This document shows, piece after piece, positions 1 through 9,256 of a DNA stretch of 64,000 nt (the first letter of the stretch is position 1; each line of letters opens with the position of its first letter). A model generated the notes under the pieces. The model was not told where the DNA came from, searched no databases, and saw only the letters and a list, made by a program, of their open reading frames with translations. Location of the stretch: assembly GCF_004768545.1 (NCBI RefSeq), contig NZ_CP038634.1, forward strand, positions 930,001 to 994,000. The letters run 5' to 3'. Source of the DNA: Cupriavidus oxalaticus. Lineage in GTDB: Bacteria > Pseudomonadota > Gammaproteobacteria > Burkholderiales > Burkholderiaceae. Both the position numbers and the translations under genes were made by a program.

Positions 1-944
1 TCCGCGGCGGCGACCTGCGCCAGCGCATGGCGCTGCGCCGCAAGGATGAGTTCCACGAGGTCGAGGAAGGCTTCAACCAGATGACCGGCGAGCTGACCTC
101 GCTGGTGGGCCAGGCGCAGCGCACCGCGATCCAGGTCACCACCTCGGTCAACGAGATCGCCGCCACCGCGCGCCAGCAGCAGGCCACCGCCACCGAGACC
201 GCCGCCACCACCACGCAGATCGGCGCCACCTCGCGCGAGATCTCGGCCACCGCGCGCGACCTGGTGCGCACCATCCATGAGGTGTCCAGCGCCGCCGAGC
301 AGGCGGCCGGGCTGGCCGGCACCGGGCAGGTGGGCCTGTCGCGCATGGAAGGCACCATGCAGCACGTGATGGAAGCCGCCGGCTCGGTCAACGGCAAGCT
401 CGCCACGTTGAACGAGAAGGCCGGCAATATCAACCAGGTGGTGACCACCATTGCCAAGGTGGCCGACCAGACCAACCTGCTGTCGCTCAATGCCGCGATC
501 GAAGCCGAGAAGGCCGGCGAGTACGGCCGCGGCTTCTCGGTGGTGGCCACCGAGATCCGCCGCCTGGCCGACCAGACTGCGGTGGCCACCTACGACATCG
601 AGCAGATGGTGCGCGAGATCCAGTCGGCCGTTGCCGCGGGCGTGATGGGCATGGACAAGTTCTCGGAAGAAGTGCGCCGCGGCATGTCGGAGGTGACGCA
701 GGTGGGCGACCAGCTGTCTCAGATCATCGCCCAGGTGCAATCGCTGGCGCCGCGCGTGGTCATGGTCAGCGAGGGCATGCAGGCGCAGGCCGGCGGCGCC
801 GAGCAGATCAACCAGGCGCTGATGCAACTGTCGGAAGCCGCCCAGCAGACGGTCGAATCGCTGCGCCAGTCGGGCCAGGCCATCGACGAACTGACGCTGG
901 TCGCCAACGACCTGCGCAGCGGCGTCTCGCGCTTCAAGGTCTAG
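1..944 (+). CDS. wspA: WspA-type methyl-accepting chemoreceptor (5' end outside window)
   Basis: The frame is open from base 3, so the gene begins before the window; the first visible residues look like the end of a HAMP domain. The rest is a cytoplasmic chemoreceptor signalling domain. The hairpin tip shows NLLSLNAAIEAEKAGEYGRG, and the following ADQTAVATYDIEQMV stretch is characteristic of WspA rather than of generic receptors. WspA is the membrane receptor that responds to surface contact and controls the kinase WspE. It is the first gene of wspABCDEFR, and the stop lies 71 bases before the wspB ATG. The periplasmic sensor part cannot be judged here. The assignment rests on sequence likeness plus the complete downstream operon. 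Confidence 0.93.
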   Translation, partial: RGGDLRQRMALRRKDEFHEVEEGFNQMTGELTSLVGQAQRTAIQVTTSVNEIAATARQQQATATETAATTTQIGATSREISATARDLVRTIHEVSSAAEQAAGLAGTGQVGLSRMEGTMQHVMEAAGSVNGKLATLNEKAGNINQVVTTIAKVADQTNLLSLNAAIEAEKAGEYGRGFSVVATEIRRLADQTAVATYDIEQMVREIQSAVAAGVMGMDKFSEEVRRGMSEVTQVGDQLSQIIAQVQSLAPRVVMVSEGMQAQAGGAEQINQALMQLSEAAQQTVESLRQSGQAIDELTLVANDLRSGVSRFKV

Positions 945-1015
945 GCGGCCCCTTACTGGACCTTATCGGCCCGTATTGGCCCGTATTGGCCCGCCCAGCC
1001 TTCCGCCTCGCAACC

Positions 1016-1489
1016 ATGAAGCTCTTCCTGCTGTTCCGTCTTGGCGCCGACCACTACGCCCTGGATGCGGCCGAGGTCGCCGAGGTGCTGCCGCTGACGC
1101 GCCAGAAGCAGGTGCCCGGCGCACCCGCCTGGGTGGCCGGCATGATGGAGCGCCGCGGCCAGCCGGTGCCGGTGATCGACCTGCCGGCGCTGGCGACCGG
1201 CGTGCCGGCGGCGCTGCGCACCAGCACGCGCACGGTGCTGGTCCACTACCGCCATCGCGGCACCGCCGCGCCTCGGCTGCTCGGCCTGCGGCTTGAGTCC
1301 GCCACGCAGATGCTGCGCTGCCCGGCCGAATCCTTTGTCGATAGCGGCATAGCGGGCGCCAGCCCGCGCTACCTGGGGCCGGTGCGCCATGACGCGCGCG
1401 GCCTGGTGCAGTGGGTGCGCATCGACGCCCTGCTGCCAGACGAAATCCATGCGATGCTGTTCGCCGACACGTCCGGAGACCCCGCATGA
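1016..1489 (+). CDS. wspB: CheW-like coupling protein WspB
   Basis: A single CheW domain of 157 residues that would couple the receptor WspA to the kinase WspE. Visible CheW features are the start LFLLFRLGADHYAL, the motif PVPVIDL and the closing strand WVRIDALLPDE. An earlier in-frame TTG exists at 986, but the ATG at 1016 begins exactly where the CheW fold begins, so it is preferred. Two tandem copies of a 10-base unit (971-990) lie just upstream, between wspA and wspB. The stop overlaps the next start by four bases (ATGA), implying translational coupling with wspC. Confidence 0.9.
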   Translation: MKLFLLFRLGADHYALDAAEVAEVLPLTRQKQVPGAPAWVAGMMERRGQPVPVIDLPALATGVPAALRTSTRTVLVHYRHRGTAAPRLLGLRLESATQMLRCPAESFVDSGIAGASPRYLGPVRHDARGLVQWVRIDALLPDEIHAMLFADTSGDPA

Positions 1490-2757
1490 GCACTGCCACA
1501 CACATCGAGGCCCTGCTCAAGGCCCGCATCGGCCTGGACGCCGATGCCATCGGCAGCGGCGCGGTGGAACGCGCGGTGCGCGAGCGCAGCCACGCAGTGC
1601 AGGCAGCGGATACGCAGGCGTACTGGAACCTGCTGCACGGCACCGCCGGCGAGTTCCAGGCGCTGATCGAGGCGGTGGTGGTGCCCGAGACCTGGTTCTT
1701 CCGGCATCGCGAGGCACTACTGGCGCTGGGCCGCTTTGCCGCCGAGCGCGCCTTTGCCGACGGCACGCGCACGCTGCGCGTGCTGAGCCTGCCCTGCTCC
1801 ACCGGCGAAGAGCCCTATTCGATCGCCATGGCCCTGCTCGATGCCGGCGTGCCGGCGGCGCGCTTTTGCATCGACGCCGTCGACATCAGCGCCCGGGCGC
1901 TGGCGCGCGCGCGCCAGGGCGAGTACGGCGCCAACGCCTTCCGCAGTGGCCCGCTCGACTTCCGCGACCGCTATTTCACCGCCGGCCCCGCCGGCTACGC
2001 GCTGGACCCGCGTGTGCGTGCGCAGGTGCGGCTGCTGCAGGGCAACCTGGTCGATCCCGACCTGCTCGCCGGCGAGCCGCCCTATGACTTCGTCTTCTGC
2101 CGCAACCTGCTGATCTATTTCGCTGCGCCCGACCAGCGGCGCGCGGTGCAGACGCTGGCGCGGCTGACGATGGCCGACGGCCTGCTTTTCGTCGGCCCGG
2201 CCGAGGCCAGCCTGCTGAGCGCGCAGGGGATGGTGCCGGTCGGCCTGCCGCTGACCTTTGCCTTCCGCAAACCCTCGCCGCGCGCCACACCGGTCGCCAT
2301 CGCGCACCCGCCGCAGGGGGCAAGGATGGCTGCGCCGCCGCGCCTGCCGCGCTCGCCGGTGCCGGCCAGGCCCGTCGTGCGGCCAGCGCCCGCGCCCGGC
2401 ACGCCTGCTGCTACCGTCATGCCCGGCCATGCGCACGCCAGCGAACTGGCCCGTATCGCCGGCATGGCCGACCGTGGCGAACTCGAGGCCGCTGGCGCCG
2501 CCTGCCAGGCACTGCTCGACCGCATCGGCACCGATGCGGGCGCCGCCGGCGCCTGGTGCATGCAGGGCGTGCTGCACGACGCCGCCGGCCGCACCGCGCA
2601 GGCGCACGCCGCCTACCGCAAGGCGCTGTACCTGGACCCGGCGCACCAGGAGAGCCTGTACCACCTGGCCGCGCTGCTCGACACCGAAGGCGACCACGAC
2701 GGCGCCATGCGCCTGCGCCAGCGCGCGCAACGCCACACCCGCAAGCACCATGGCTGA
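1486..2757 (+). CDS. wspC: CheR-type receptor methyltransferase with TPR tail, WspC
   Basis: 423 residues. The N-terminal two thirds are a CheR methyltransferase: the S-adenosylmethionine site is visible as SLPCSTGEEPYSIAM, and the later FVFCRNLLIYF is the conserved CheR core. A proline/alanine-rich linker (roughly residues 265-315) leads to a C-terminal tetratricopeptide region (about 325-415, for example AYRKALYLDPAHQESLYHLA). This CheR-linker-TPR layout is that of WspC, which methylates glutamates on WspA and opposes WspF. The start is set by the four-base overlap with wspB. Longer in-frame starts run back into wspB and are unlikely. Confidence 0.93.
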   Translation: MSTATHIEALLKARIGLDADAIGSGAVERAVRERSHAVQAADTQAYWNLLHGTAGEFQALIEAVVVPETWFFRHREALLALGRFAAERAFADGTRTLRVLSLPCSTGEEPYSIAMALLDAGVPAARFCIDAVDISARALARARQGEYGANAFRSGPLDFRDRYFTAGPAGYALDPRVRAQVRLLQGNLVDPDLLAGEPPYDFVFCRNLLIYFAAPDQRRAVQTLARLTMADGLLFVGPAEASLLSAQGMVPVGLPLTFAFRKPSPRATPVAIAHPPQGARMAAPPRLPRSPVPARPVVRPAPAPGTPAATVMPGHAHASELARIAGMADRGELEAAGAACQALLDRIGTDAGAAGAWCMQGVLHDAAGRTAQAHAAYRKALYLDPAHQESLYHLAALLDTEGDHDGAMRLRQRAQRHTRKHHG

Positions 2758-3475
2758 ACCGCAAGGCATTTTCCGCGGAACCTGCGCGGCCACCGTCGCA
2801 GTGGACGATTGCTGGCGCCGCATCGGCGTGCGCGGCGACGGCTCCTGCCCGGCGCTGGCCGAGCACGCGCACTGCCGCAACTGCCCGACCTACGCGCAAG
2901 CCGCGGCCATGCTGCTGGATGCGCAGCAGCTCGACCTGCCAGACCTGCTCGACCAGAACGCCGATGCGCTGCCCGATGCGGCAGCCATGGGCGGAGAAGC
3001 GGACGACCCGTACGCCGGGCACGGCAACGCGCTGTCGTGCCTGGTATTCCGCATCGGCGAAGAATGGCTGGCGCTGCCGACCGCGGCACTGGGCGAAGTC
3101 ACCGCGCCGTGTCCGGTGCATTCGCTGCCGCACCGACGCGATGCCGCGGTGCTGGGCCTGGCGGCCGTGCGCGGCAACCTGCTGGTGTGCCTGTCGCTGG
3201 CACGGCTGTTCGGCACTGGCGAGGCCGGCGATGCCGGCGAGGCAGCGGGCAGCCGCTTCCTGATCCTCGGCCAGGGCCGCGCCGCGCTCGCGCTGCCGGT
3301 GGCCGAGGTTTCCGGCGTGGTGCGCGTATCCGGACCCGCGCTGCAGCCGCTGCCGGCCACGCTGGGCCGCGCGTCGGCGCGCTACACGCAGGCGCTATTC
3401 CTGGACCATGGCCGCAGCGTCGGCCTGCTCGACGCGGCCCTGCTGCGCCAGGCACTGGCACGGAGCCTGGCATGA
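2750..3475 (+). CDS. wspD: CheW-like coupling protein WspD
   Basis: 241 residues with a C-terminal CheW domain starting near residue 88 (CLVFRIGEEWLALPT). The N-terminal segment holds a small cysteine cluster (CPALAEHAHCRNCPTY) usual for WspD and absent from WspB. The start overlaps the end of wspC by eight bases and the stop overlaps the wspE start by four, so this gene is tightly coupled to both neighbours. Wsp systems use two CheW proteins to link WspA to WspE. The longer upstream open frame is only wspC read in another frame. Confidence 0.9.
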   Translation: MAEPQGIFRGTCAATVAVDDCWRRIGVRGDGSCPALAEHAHCRNCPTYAQAAAMLLDAQQLDLPDLLDQNADALPDAAAMGGEADDPYAGHGNALSCLVFRIGEEWLALPTAALGEVTAPCPVHSLPHRRDAAVLGLAAVRGNLLVCLSLARLFGTGEAGDAGEAAGSRFLILGQGRAALALPVAEVSGVVRVSGPALQPLPATLGRASARYTQALFLDHGRSVGLLDAALLRQALARSLA

Positions 3476-5775
3476 ACCCCGAACAGTTGCGCGACGCCTC
3501 GCTGCTCGAGCTGTTCGCGCTCGAGGCCGAATCGCAGGCCGAAATCCTCAACGCCGGGCTGCTGGCGCTGGAGCGCAACCCGGCCGCCGCCGAGCACCTG
3601 GAGGCGTGCATGCGCGCGGCGCATTCGCTCAAGGGCGCGGCGCGCATCGTCGGGCTCGACGCCGGCGTGCGCATGGCGCACGCCATGGAAGACTGCCTAG
3701 TCGCCGCGCAGGGCGGCATGCCGCTGACGGCCGCGCATATCGACGCGCTGCTGCAGGGCACCGACCTGCTGCTGCGCATCGGCCATCCGCCCGGCGGCGA
3801 TCCGGGCTGGGCCGACGGCGCCGGCCGCGCCGGGATCGATGCGGTGGTGCAGCGGCTGGGCACACTGGATGGCGGCCTGGCCCTGCCGCCCGTTGCAGCC
3901 CCGCAAGCCGCGCCGTGGACAGTGCCGGCAGACGATGGGCCCGCCATACCACCAGCGCCAGCCGCACCCATCCCGCAGCCGCAGGCAACGGGGCCACAGC
4001 CAGTCGCCCCCGGCGAGCCGCAGGAGCGCATGCTGCGCGTCAACGCCGATGCCCTCGACCAGCTGCTGGCACTCTCCGGCGAGGCCATGGTCGAGTCGCA
4101 CTGGCTGCGGCCATTCGGCCAGGCGCTGCAGAAGGCCAGGCGCCAGCAGGCGCGCGCGCTGCGCGCAGCCGATGCGCTGCAGGACGCGCTGCAGGACACC
4201 CTCGCGGACAACGCCGGCGCGCGCGTGGCGCTGGCCGGATTGCGCCAGCTGCTCGAAGACGGGCATGGCGAGCTGTCGCGGCGGGCCGATGAATTCGACC
4301 AGTACGACCACCGCGCCACGCGCCTTGCGCGCCGGCTCTACGACAGCGCGCTGGGCTCGCGCATGCGCCCCCTCGCGGATGGGCTGACCGGCTACGCGCG
4401 CATGGTTCGGGACCTGGGCCGTGCGCTCGGCAAGTCCGTGCACCTGGAGCTGGTCGGCGCGGGCACGCAGGTCGACCGCGACATCCTGGAAGCGCTCGAC
4501 GCCCCGCTCGCCCACTTGCTGCGCAACGCGGTGGACCACGGCATCGAGCCGCCCGCGGTGCGCCAGGCCCAGGGCAAGCCCGCCGAAGGCCGGGTCACGC
4601 TGCAGGCCCGCCACAACGCCGGCCGGCTGGTGATCGAGATCTTCGACGACGGCGCCGGCGTCCACCTGGACGCATTGCGGCGCGCGATCGTGCGGCGCAA
4701 CCTTGCTTCGGAAGAGACCGCGGCGCGGCTGTCGCAGGCGGAGCTGCTCGATTTCCTGCTGCTGCCCGGCTTCAGCATGCGCGACACGGTGTCGGAAGTG
4801 TCCGGCCGCGGCGTGGGCCTGGATGCGGTGCAGGAGATGGTGCGGCGCGTGCGCGGCAGCCTGCGCCTGACGCAGCAGCCCGGGCAGGGCCTGCACTTCC
4901 ACCTCGAGCTGCCGCTGACGCTGTCGGTGGTGCGCACGCTGCTGGTGGAGGTCACGGGCGAGGCCTATGCCTTCCCGCTCGGGCATGTGCTGCGCGCCGC
5001 CGCGGTCGGACGCGCGCAGATCGAGCAGACCGAACGCCACCAGCATTTCCGCCACGAGGGCCGTGCCATCGGCCTGGTCAGCGCGGCGCAGGTAATGCAG
5101 CGGCCGGAGAGCATTGCGCACGAGCGCGACGACGTGCAGGTGATCATCGTCGGCGAGGGCGAGCGCACCTACGGCATCGCGGTCGACCGCATGCTGGGCG
5201 AACGGCTGCTGGTGGTGCAGCCCCTGCCCGCCGCGCTGGGCAAGGTGAAGGACATCGCCGCCGGCAGCCTGACCGACGACGGCACGCCGGTACTGATCTT
5301 CGACGTGGAAGACCTGCTGCGCTCGGTCGAGAAGCTGGTCTCCGAAGGCCGCATCGAAGGCGTGCGCCACGCTGCCGAAGCCAGCGTGCAAGCGCGCGCG
5401 CGGCGCGTGCTGGTGGTCGACGACTCGCTCACCGTGCGCGAGCTGCAGCGCAAGCTGCTGGCCGGGCGCGGCTACGATGTCGCGGTGGCGGTCGACGGCA
5501 TGGACGGCTGGAACGTGCTGCGCGCCGAGCCTTTCGACCTGGTCATCACCGATATCGACATGCCGCGCATGGACGGCATCGAGCTGGTGAGCAGGATCCG
5601 CCATGACGCCGCGCTGCGCCAGCTGCCGGTGATGGTGGTGTCGTACAAGGACCGCGAGCAGGACCGCCAGCGCGGCCTGGAAGCGGGCGCGGACTATTAT
5701 CTGGCAAAGGGCAGTTTCCACGACGCCGCGCTGCTCGACGCGGTGCAGGACCTGATCGGCGAGGCACGCTCATGA
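3472..5775 (+). CDS. wspE: Hybrid CheA-type histidine kinase/response regulator WspE
   Basis: 767 residues. Domains in order: Hpt domain with phospho-accepting His51 in AAHSLKGAARIVG; a proline-rich linker (about 140-185); dimerisation region; a CheA-type ATPase domain with N-box HLLRNAVDHGIE and the later G-box SGRGVGLDAV; a CheW-like domain; and a receiver domain from about residue 644 with phospho-acceptor Asp694 in VITDIDMPRMDG and the conserved lysine in YYLAKG. WspE autophosphorylates on signal from WspA and passes phosphate to WspR and WspF. All catalytic motifs are present. The start follows the ATGA overlap with wspD. Confidence 0.95.
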   Translation: MNPEQLRDASLLELFALEAESQAEILNAGLLALERNPAAAEHLEACMRAAHSLKGAARIVGLDAGVRMAHAMEDCLVAAQGGMPLTAAHIDALLQGTDLLLRIGHPPGGDPGWADGAGRAGIDAVVQRLGTLDGGLALPPVAAPQAAPWTVPADDGPAIPPAPAAPIPQPQATGPQPVAPGEPQERMLRVNADALDQLLALSGEAMVESHWLRPFGQALQKARRQQARALRAADALQDALQDTLADNAGARVALAGLRQLLEDGHGELSRRADEFDQYDHRATRLARRLYDSALGSRMRPLADGLTGYARMVRDLGRALGKSVHLELVGAGTQVDRDILEALDAPLAHLLRNAVDHGIEPPAVRQAQGKPAEGRVTLQARHNAGRLVIEIFDDGAGVHLDALRRAIVRRNLASEETAARLSQAELLDFLLLPGFSMRDTVSEVSGRGVGLDAVQEMVRRVRGSLRLTQQPGQGLHFHLELPLTLSVVRTLLVEVTGEAYAFPLGHVLRAAAVGRAQIEQTERHQHFRHEGRAIGLVSAAQVMQRPESIAHERDDVQVIIVGEGERTYGIAVDRMLGERLLVVQPLPAALGKVKDIAAGSLTDDGTPVLIFDVEDLLRSVEKLVSEGRIEGVRHAAEASVQARARRVLVVDDSLTVRELQRKLLAGRGYDVAVAVDGMDGWNVLRAEPFDLVITDIDMPRMDGIELVSRIRHDAALRQLPVMVVSYKDREQDRQRGLEAGADYYLAKGSFHDAALLDAVQDLIGEARS

Positions 5776-6803
5776 AAATCGGCATCGTCAACGACTCCCC
5801 GCTCGCCGTCGCCGCGCTGCGCCGGGCCATCGCGCTGGACCCCGCCTTCGAGCTCGCCTGGGTCGCCGTCGACGGCGAACAAGCCGTGCAGATGGCCGCG
5901 GCCCGCACCCCGGACCTGATCCTGATGGACCTGCTGATGCCGGTGATGGACGGCGTCGAAGCCACGCGCCGGATCATGGCGGCCACGCCCTGCGCGATCG
6001 TGGTGGTCACCATGGATCTCGGCCGCAATGCCGAGCAGGTGTTCGAGGCGATGGGACACGGCGCCATCGACGCGGTCGATACGCCCACGCTGACGGAAGC
6101 CGATGCACAGCTCGCCGCCGGCCCGCTGCTGCGCAAGATGCGCAATATCGGCCGGCTGCTGGCTGGCCGCGTGGCCCCGCAGCACAAGCTGCAAGCCGCG
6201 CCGCGCGCCGTCGCCGCGCCCCGCCTGGTGGCGATCGGCGCCTCCGCCGGCGGCCCGGCCGCGCTGGCGGCGCTGCTGGGCGCGCTGCCGGCCGACTTCG
6301 GCGCGGCGGTGGTGGCCGTGCAGCACGTCGACGAGGCCTTCGCCGCCGGCATGGCCGAATGGCTCGACGGACAATGCGCGCTGCCGGTGCGCATCGCCCG
6401 CGCCGGCGACACGCCGCAGGCCGGCACGGTGCTGCTGGCCGGCACCAACGACCACCTGCGCCTGGCAAGCCCGACGCGCATGGTCTATACCGAACAACCG
6501 TGCGACTACCTGTACCGGCCCTCCATCGATGTATTCTTTGAAAGCGTGGTCGAGCACTGGCGCGGCGACATGGTCGGCGTGCTGCTGACCGGCATGGGCC
6601 GCGACGGCGCGCTCGGCCTGAAGGCGATGCATGATCGCGGCTTCCTGACGATCGCACAGGACCGCGCCACCAGCGCCGTGTACGGCATGCCCAAGGCGGC
6701 GGCGGCGCTTGGCGCGGCGGCCGAAATCCTGCCGCTGGGCCGCATCGCGCCACGGCTGGTGCAGGCGTGCGGCCGCACCGGCCTGGCCGCGCCACTGCCG
6801 TGA
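5772..6803 (+). CDS. wspF: CheB-type receptor methylesterase WspF
   Basis: 343 residues. The N-terminal receiver has Asp53 in LILMDLLMPVMDG. The C-terminal methylesterase has the catalytic set in three motifs: serine in IGASAGGPAAL, histidine in VAVQHVDEAF and aspartate in LLTGMGRDGALG. WspF removes methyl groups from WspA and damps the pathway; in pseudomonads its loss locks the Wsp system on and raises cyclic di-GMP. The gene overlaps wspE by four bases. It looks intact. A GC-rich hairpin lies between it and wspR. Confidence 0.95.
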   Translation: MKIGIVNDSPLAVAALRRAIALDPAFELAWVAVDGEQAVQMAAARTPDLILMDLLMPVMDGVEATRRIMAATPCAIVVVTMDLGRNAEQVFEAMGHGAIDAVDTPTLTEADAQLAAGPLLRKMRNIGRLLAGRVAPQHKLQAAPRAVAAPRLVAIGASAGGPAALAALLGALPADFGAAVVAVQHVDEAFAAGMAEWLDGQCALPVRIARAGDTPQAGTVLLAGTNDHLRLASPTRMVYTEQPCDYLYRPSIDVFFESVVEHWRGDMVGVLLTGMGRDGALGLKAMHDRGFLTIAQDRATSAVYGMPKAAAALGAAAEILPLGRIAPRLVQACGRTGLAAPLP

Positions 6804-6827
6804 GCGCCGCCATACTGCCAGAACACG

Positions 6828-6846
6828 TCCCGGGCCCGGCCCGGGA
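6828..6846 (+). terminator. GC-rich hairpin between wspF and wspR
   Basis: Seven-base arms TCCCGGG and CCCGGGA enclose a five-base loop in the 66-base gap between wspF and wspR, the only sizeable gap in the operon after wspB. No run of T follows, so it is not a classical terminator. It might lower read-through into wspR or protect the upstream message; that is inference. Confidence 0.4.
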
Positions 6847-6869
6847 GCGCAACACCCCAGGATTACAGC

Positions 6870-7880
6870 ATGAACTCCCAACACCCTGCCCTCGCCTCTA
6901 ACGCATCGGACTACCAGGTCATGGTGCTGCTGGTGGACGACCAGGCCATGGTCGGCGAAGCGGTGCGCCGTGCGCTGTCCACCGAGCCCGACATCGATTT
7001 CCACTATTGCTCGCAGCCCGGCGAAGCCGTTGCCGTGGCGCAGCGCACCCGGCCCACGGTGATCCTGCAGGACCTGGTCATGCCGGGCGTCGACGGCCTG
7101 ACGCTGGTTCGCCATTACCGCGAGAACGCCGCCACGCACGATATCCCCATCATCGTGCTGTCGACCAAGGAAGAGGCCTCGATGAAGAGCGCGGCTTTCG
7201 CCGCCGGCGCCAATGACTACCTGGTCAAGCTGCCCGACAGCATCGAGCTGGTCGCGCGCATCCGCTACCACTCGCGCTCGTACCTGAACCTGCTGCAGCG
7301 CGACGAAGCCTACCGTGCGCTGCGGCAAAGCCAGCAGCAACTGCTCGAGACCAACCTGGAACTGCAGCGGCTGACCAACTCGGACGGCCTCACCGGGCTG
7401 TCCAACCGCCGCTACTTCGACGAATACCTCGGCGCGGAATGGCGCCGCGCGCAGCGCGAGCAGACGCAGCTGGCGCTGCTGATGATCGATGTCGACGCCT
7501 TCAAGGCCTACAACGATACCTATGGCCACGTCGCCGGCGACGACGTGCTGCGGCGCGTGGCCGCGGTGATCAGGGACAACTGCACGCGGGCATCGGACCT
7601 GCCCGCGCGTTTCGGCGGCGAAGAGTTCGCGATGGTGCTGCCGGGCACCTCGCCCGGCGGCGTGCGGCTGCTGGCCGAGAAAGTACGGCGCGCGGTGCAG
7701 GACCTTGCCATCGCCCACAGCGGCTCGCCCACCAGCGATTGCGTGACCGTCAGCATCGGCGGCGCGCTGCTGGTGCCGCAGGCCGGTGAGCCGTCGAGCC
7801 GGCTGGTGGAGGTCGCCGATGCGGGGCTGTACCAGGCCAAGCGCAACGGGCGCAACCAGGTCATGATGTCACTGCCTTAG
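6870..7880 (+). CDS. wspR: Response regulator diguanylate cyclase WspR
   Basis: 336 residues. Receiver domain at about 18-135 with phospho-acceptor Asp68 ([13 protein letters not shown]), a helical stalk at about 145-170, and a GGDEF-type domain from about 171. The active-site motif is GGEEF (residues 249-253), and a product-inhibition RxxD site, RASD, sits at 240-243, five residues before it. The enzyme is therefore expected to make cyclic di-GMP and to be feedback-inhibited. It is the output of the Wsp pathway and is phosphorylated by WspE. It is separated from wspF by 66 bases rather than an overlap, so its dosage may be set independently. Confidence 0.95.
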   Translation: MNSQHPALASNASDYQVMVLLVDDQAMVGEAVRRALSTEPDIDFHYCSQPGEAVAVAQRTRPTVILQDLVMPGVDGLTLVRHYRENAATHDIPIIVLSTKEEASMKSAAFAAGANDYLVKLPDSIELVARIRYHSRSYLNLLQRDEAYRALRQSQQQLLETNLELQRLTNSDGLTGLSNRRYFDEYLGAEWRRAQREQTQLALLMIDVDAFKAYNDTYGHVAGDDVLRRVAAVIRDNCTRASDLPARFGGEEFAMVLPGTSPGGVRLLAEKVRRAVQDLAIAHSGSPTSDCVTVSIGGALLVPQAGEPSSRLVEVADAGLYQAKRNGRNQVMMSLP

Positions 7881-8276
7881 CGATGAGCCCGATCGCGCCA
7901 AAACCCTTGCCTTAATGACGGGGTCAATGGCGTCGACACGCCGGTTGCAACAACCGGTTACACAGTAGTTGCCGCAGGCCCGCACAAGTCGGCGCTTCGG
8001 GCCGGCCGCCGCCAACCCATAGCCGGTCACGCTTTGCCGTATTTCGGACGCATTGTGGCCACCGCGTCTTGTGGGATTCCTCCGACAGGGAATTCGGAAG
8101 CGCGCGCCTGTCTCGCACCACACTTCATACCTATCGTTGCATCACGGCAGTTGCATCCCGGCACGCGCGTACGCCGCGCCTGCAGTCCATGCAGAAAGCC
8201 AACTGGCCAGCTACCGGCGCACCCGCCGCGCGGCATGGGCCAGCTCGTCTCTGAGTCCAACGGTAAGAGGTGACCC
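7881..8276. other. Intergenic region downstream of wspR
   Basis: About 400 bases without a supported gene; short open frames on both strands lack family features. It contains a perfect small palindrome at 7941-7957 (CCGGTTG, CAA, CAACCGG) 60 bases after the wspR stop, which could end wspR transcripts or bind a regulator. The promoter of the following lipoprotein gene must lie in the second half, but no convincing -35/-10 pair was found. Confidence 0.5.
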
Positions 8277-9056
8277 ATGTTCCGATCCAAGTCCAGTCTT
8301 ATATTCGGCCTTGCGCTGGCCGCAACGGCAATCCTGTCCGCCTGCGGCGGCGGCGATGACGGTATCGACGATCGCATCGGCCTGAGCAAGCCGAGCGTCC
8401 GCGCAATCCATGCGGTCACCGGCGGCCCCAACGTCGACATCCTGCAGAACGGCGCGCTGACCAGCTTCACCAACAAGCCGTACAAGTTTGTCTCGACCTA
8501 CTTCAACGTCGAAACCGGCAACCAGCTGATCTCGTTCAACACTGCCGGCACGCAGACCGAACTCGGCCGCACCACCATCGTGGCAGCCACCGGCCACAAG
8601 TACACCGTGGTCGCACTGCCAGGCGCGACCGGCGCCGAAGTGCTGCAGATCGACGATCCGTTCGAAAAGGGCCTGTTCTCGCACAAGGCGCGCGTGCGCA
8701 CGCTGAACGCTTCGTTCAATGCGCAGAACGTCGATTTCTACCTGACCATGCCGGCGGTCGACCTCAATTCGGTCGGCCCGAACTTCAGCAACGTGGGCTA
8801 CAAGCAGGCATCGCCGGCCTCCGGGTCCGATTCGGTCGACATGGACGGCGGCACCTATCGGCTGCGTATTACCACGGCGGGCACCAAGACCGTGATCTTT
8901 GATTCGGGCACGCTGACGCTGGCCAACAACGCCGACTGGCTGATCACCACCATTCCGACTGACGGCGTCGGCGCGTCCGTGCCGAACAAGATCAAGGTGC
9001 TGGTGGCACGCGGCGATGACGAGTCGCAGGCCGGCCTGGAGCTGGTATCGCAATAA
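8277..9056 (+). CDS. DUF4397-like lipoprotein
   Basis: 259 residues beginning with a lipoprotein signal peptide: hydrophobic stretch FGLALAATAIL and lipobox LSAC with the lipidated cysteine at residue 23, followed by a Gly/Asp linker. The mature part is rich in beta strands, with two repeats starting VRAIHAVTGGPNVDI and VRTLNASFNAQNVDF, the pattern of DUF4397 surface lipoproteins. The biochemical role is unknown; it is probably outer-membrane anchored. A good ribosome site (AGAGGTG) precedes the ATG. It stands alone, and a strong hairpin follows the stop. Confidence 0.85.
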   Translation: MFRSKSSLIFGLALAATAILSACGGGDDGIDDRIGLSKPSVRAIHAVTGGPNVDILQNGALTSFTNKPYKFVSTYFNVETGNQLISFNTAGTQTELGRTTIVAATGHKYTVVALPGATGAEVLQIDDPFEKGLFSHKARVRTLNASFNAQNVDFYLTMPAVDLNSVGPNFSNVGYKQASPASGSDSVDMDGGTYRLRITTAGTKTVIFDSGTLTLANNADWLITTIPTDGVGASVPNKIKVLVARGDDESQAGLELVSQ

Positions 9057-9103
9057 CGCAGCAAGCATGATCCTGCCCGAGCCAGCCGCGCGGGCAGGCG
9101 CCG

Positions 9104-9128
9104 CAGGCCGGTCCACTGGACCGGCCTG
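9104..9128 (+). terminator. Hairpin after the lipoprotein gene
   Basis: An 11-base perfect stem CAGGCCGGTCC/GGACCGGCCTG with loop ACT, 47 bases after the lipoprotein stop, followed by a short T-containing stretch (TGCTTATT). A factor-independent terminator is likely, though the T run is weak. Confidence 0.6.
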
Positions 9129-9256
9129 TGCTTATTGCGGGCGACATCCAGCCGCCAAAACCTGTACGCTATCGGCGTGGGACGCGCGTGGCGCGCATGT
9201 CCGCCGTGGCATGATGACGCGCTGCTCCCTCCACACAGCTTTGGGAGATTGCGGAC

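Noticed and set aside
971..990. Two tandem 10-base units between wspA and wspB as a possible regulatory element
   Set aside because: Only two copies exist, with no known operator likeness; chance duplication is sufficient.
3697..5721. A 674-codon minus-strand frame opposite wspE
   Set aside because: It is antisense to a fully motif-supported kinase; its His/Gln-rich composition is typical of mirror frames.
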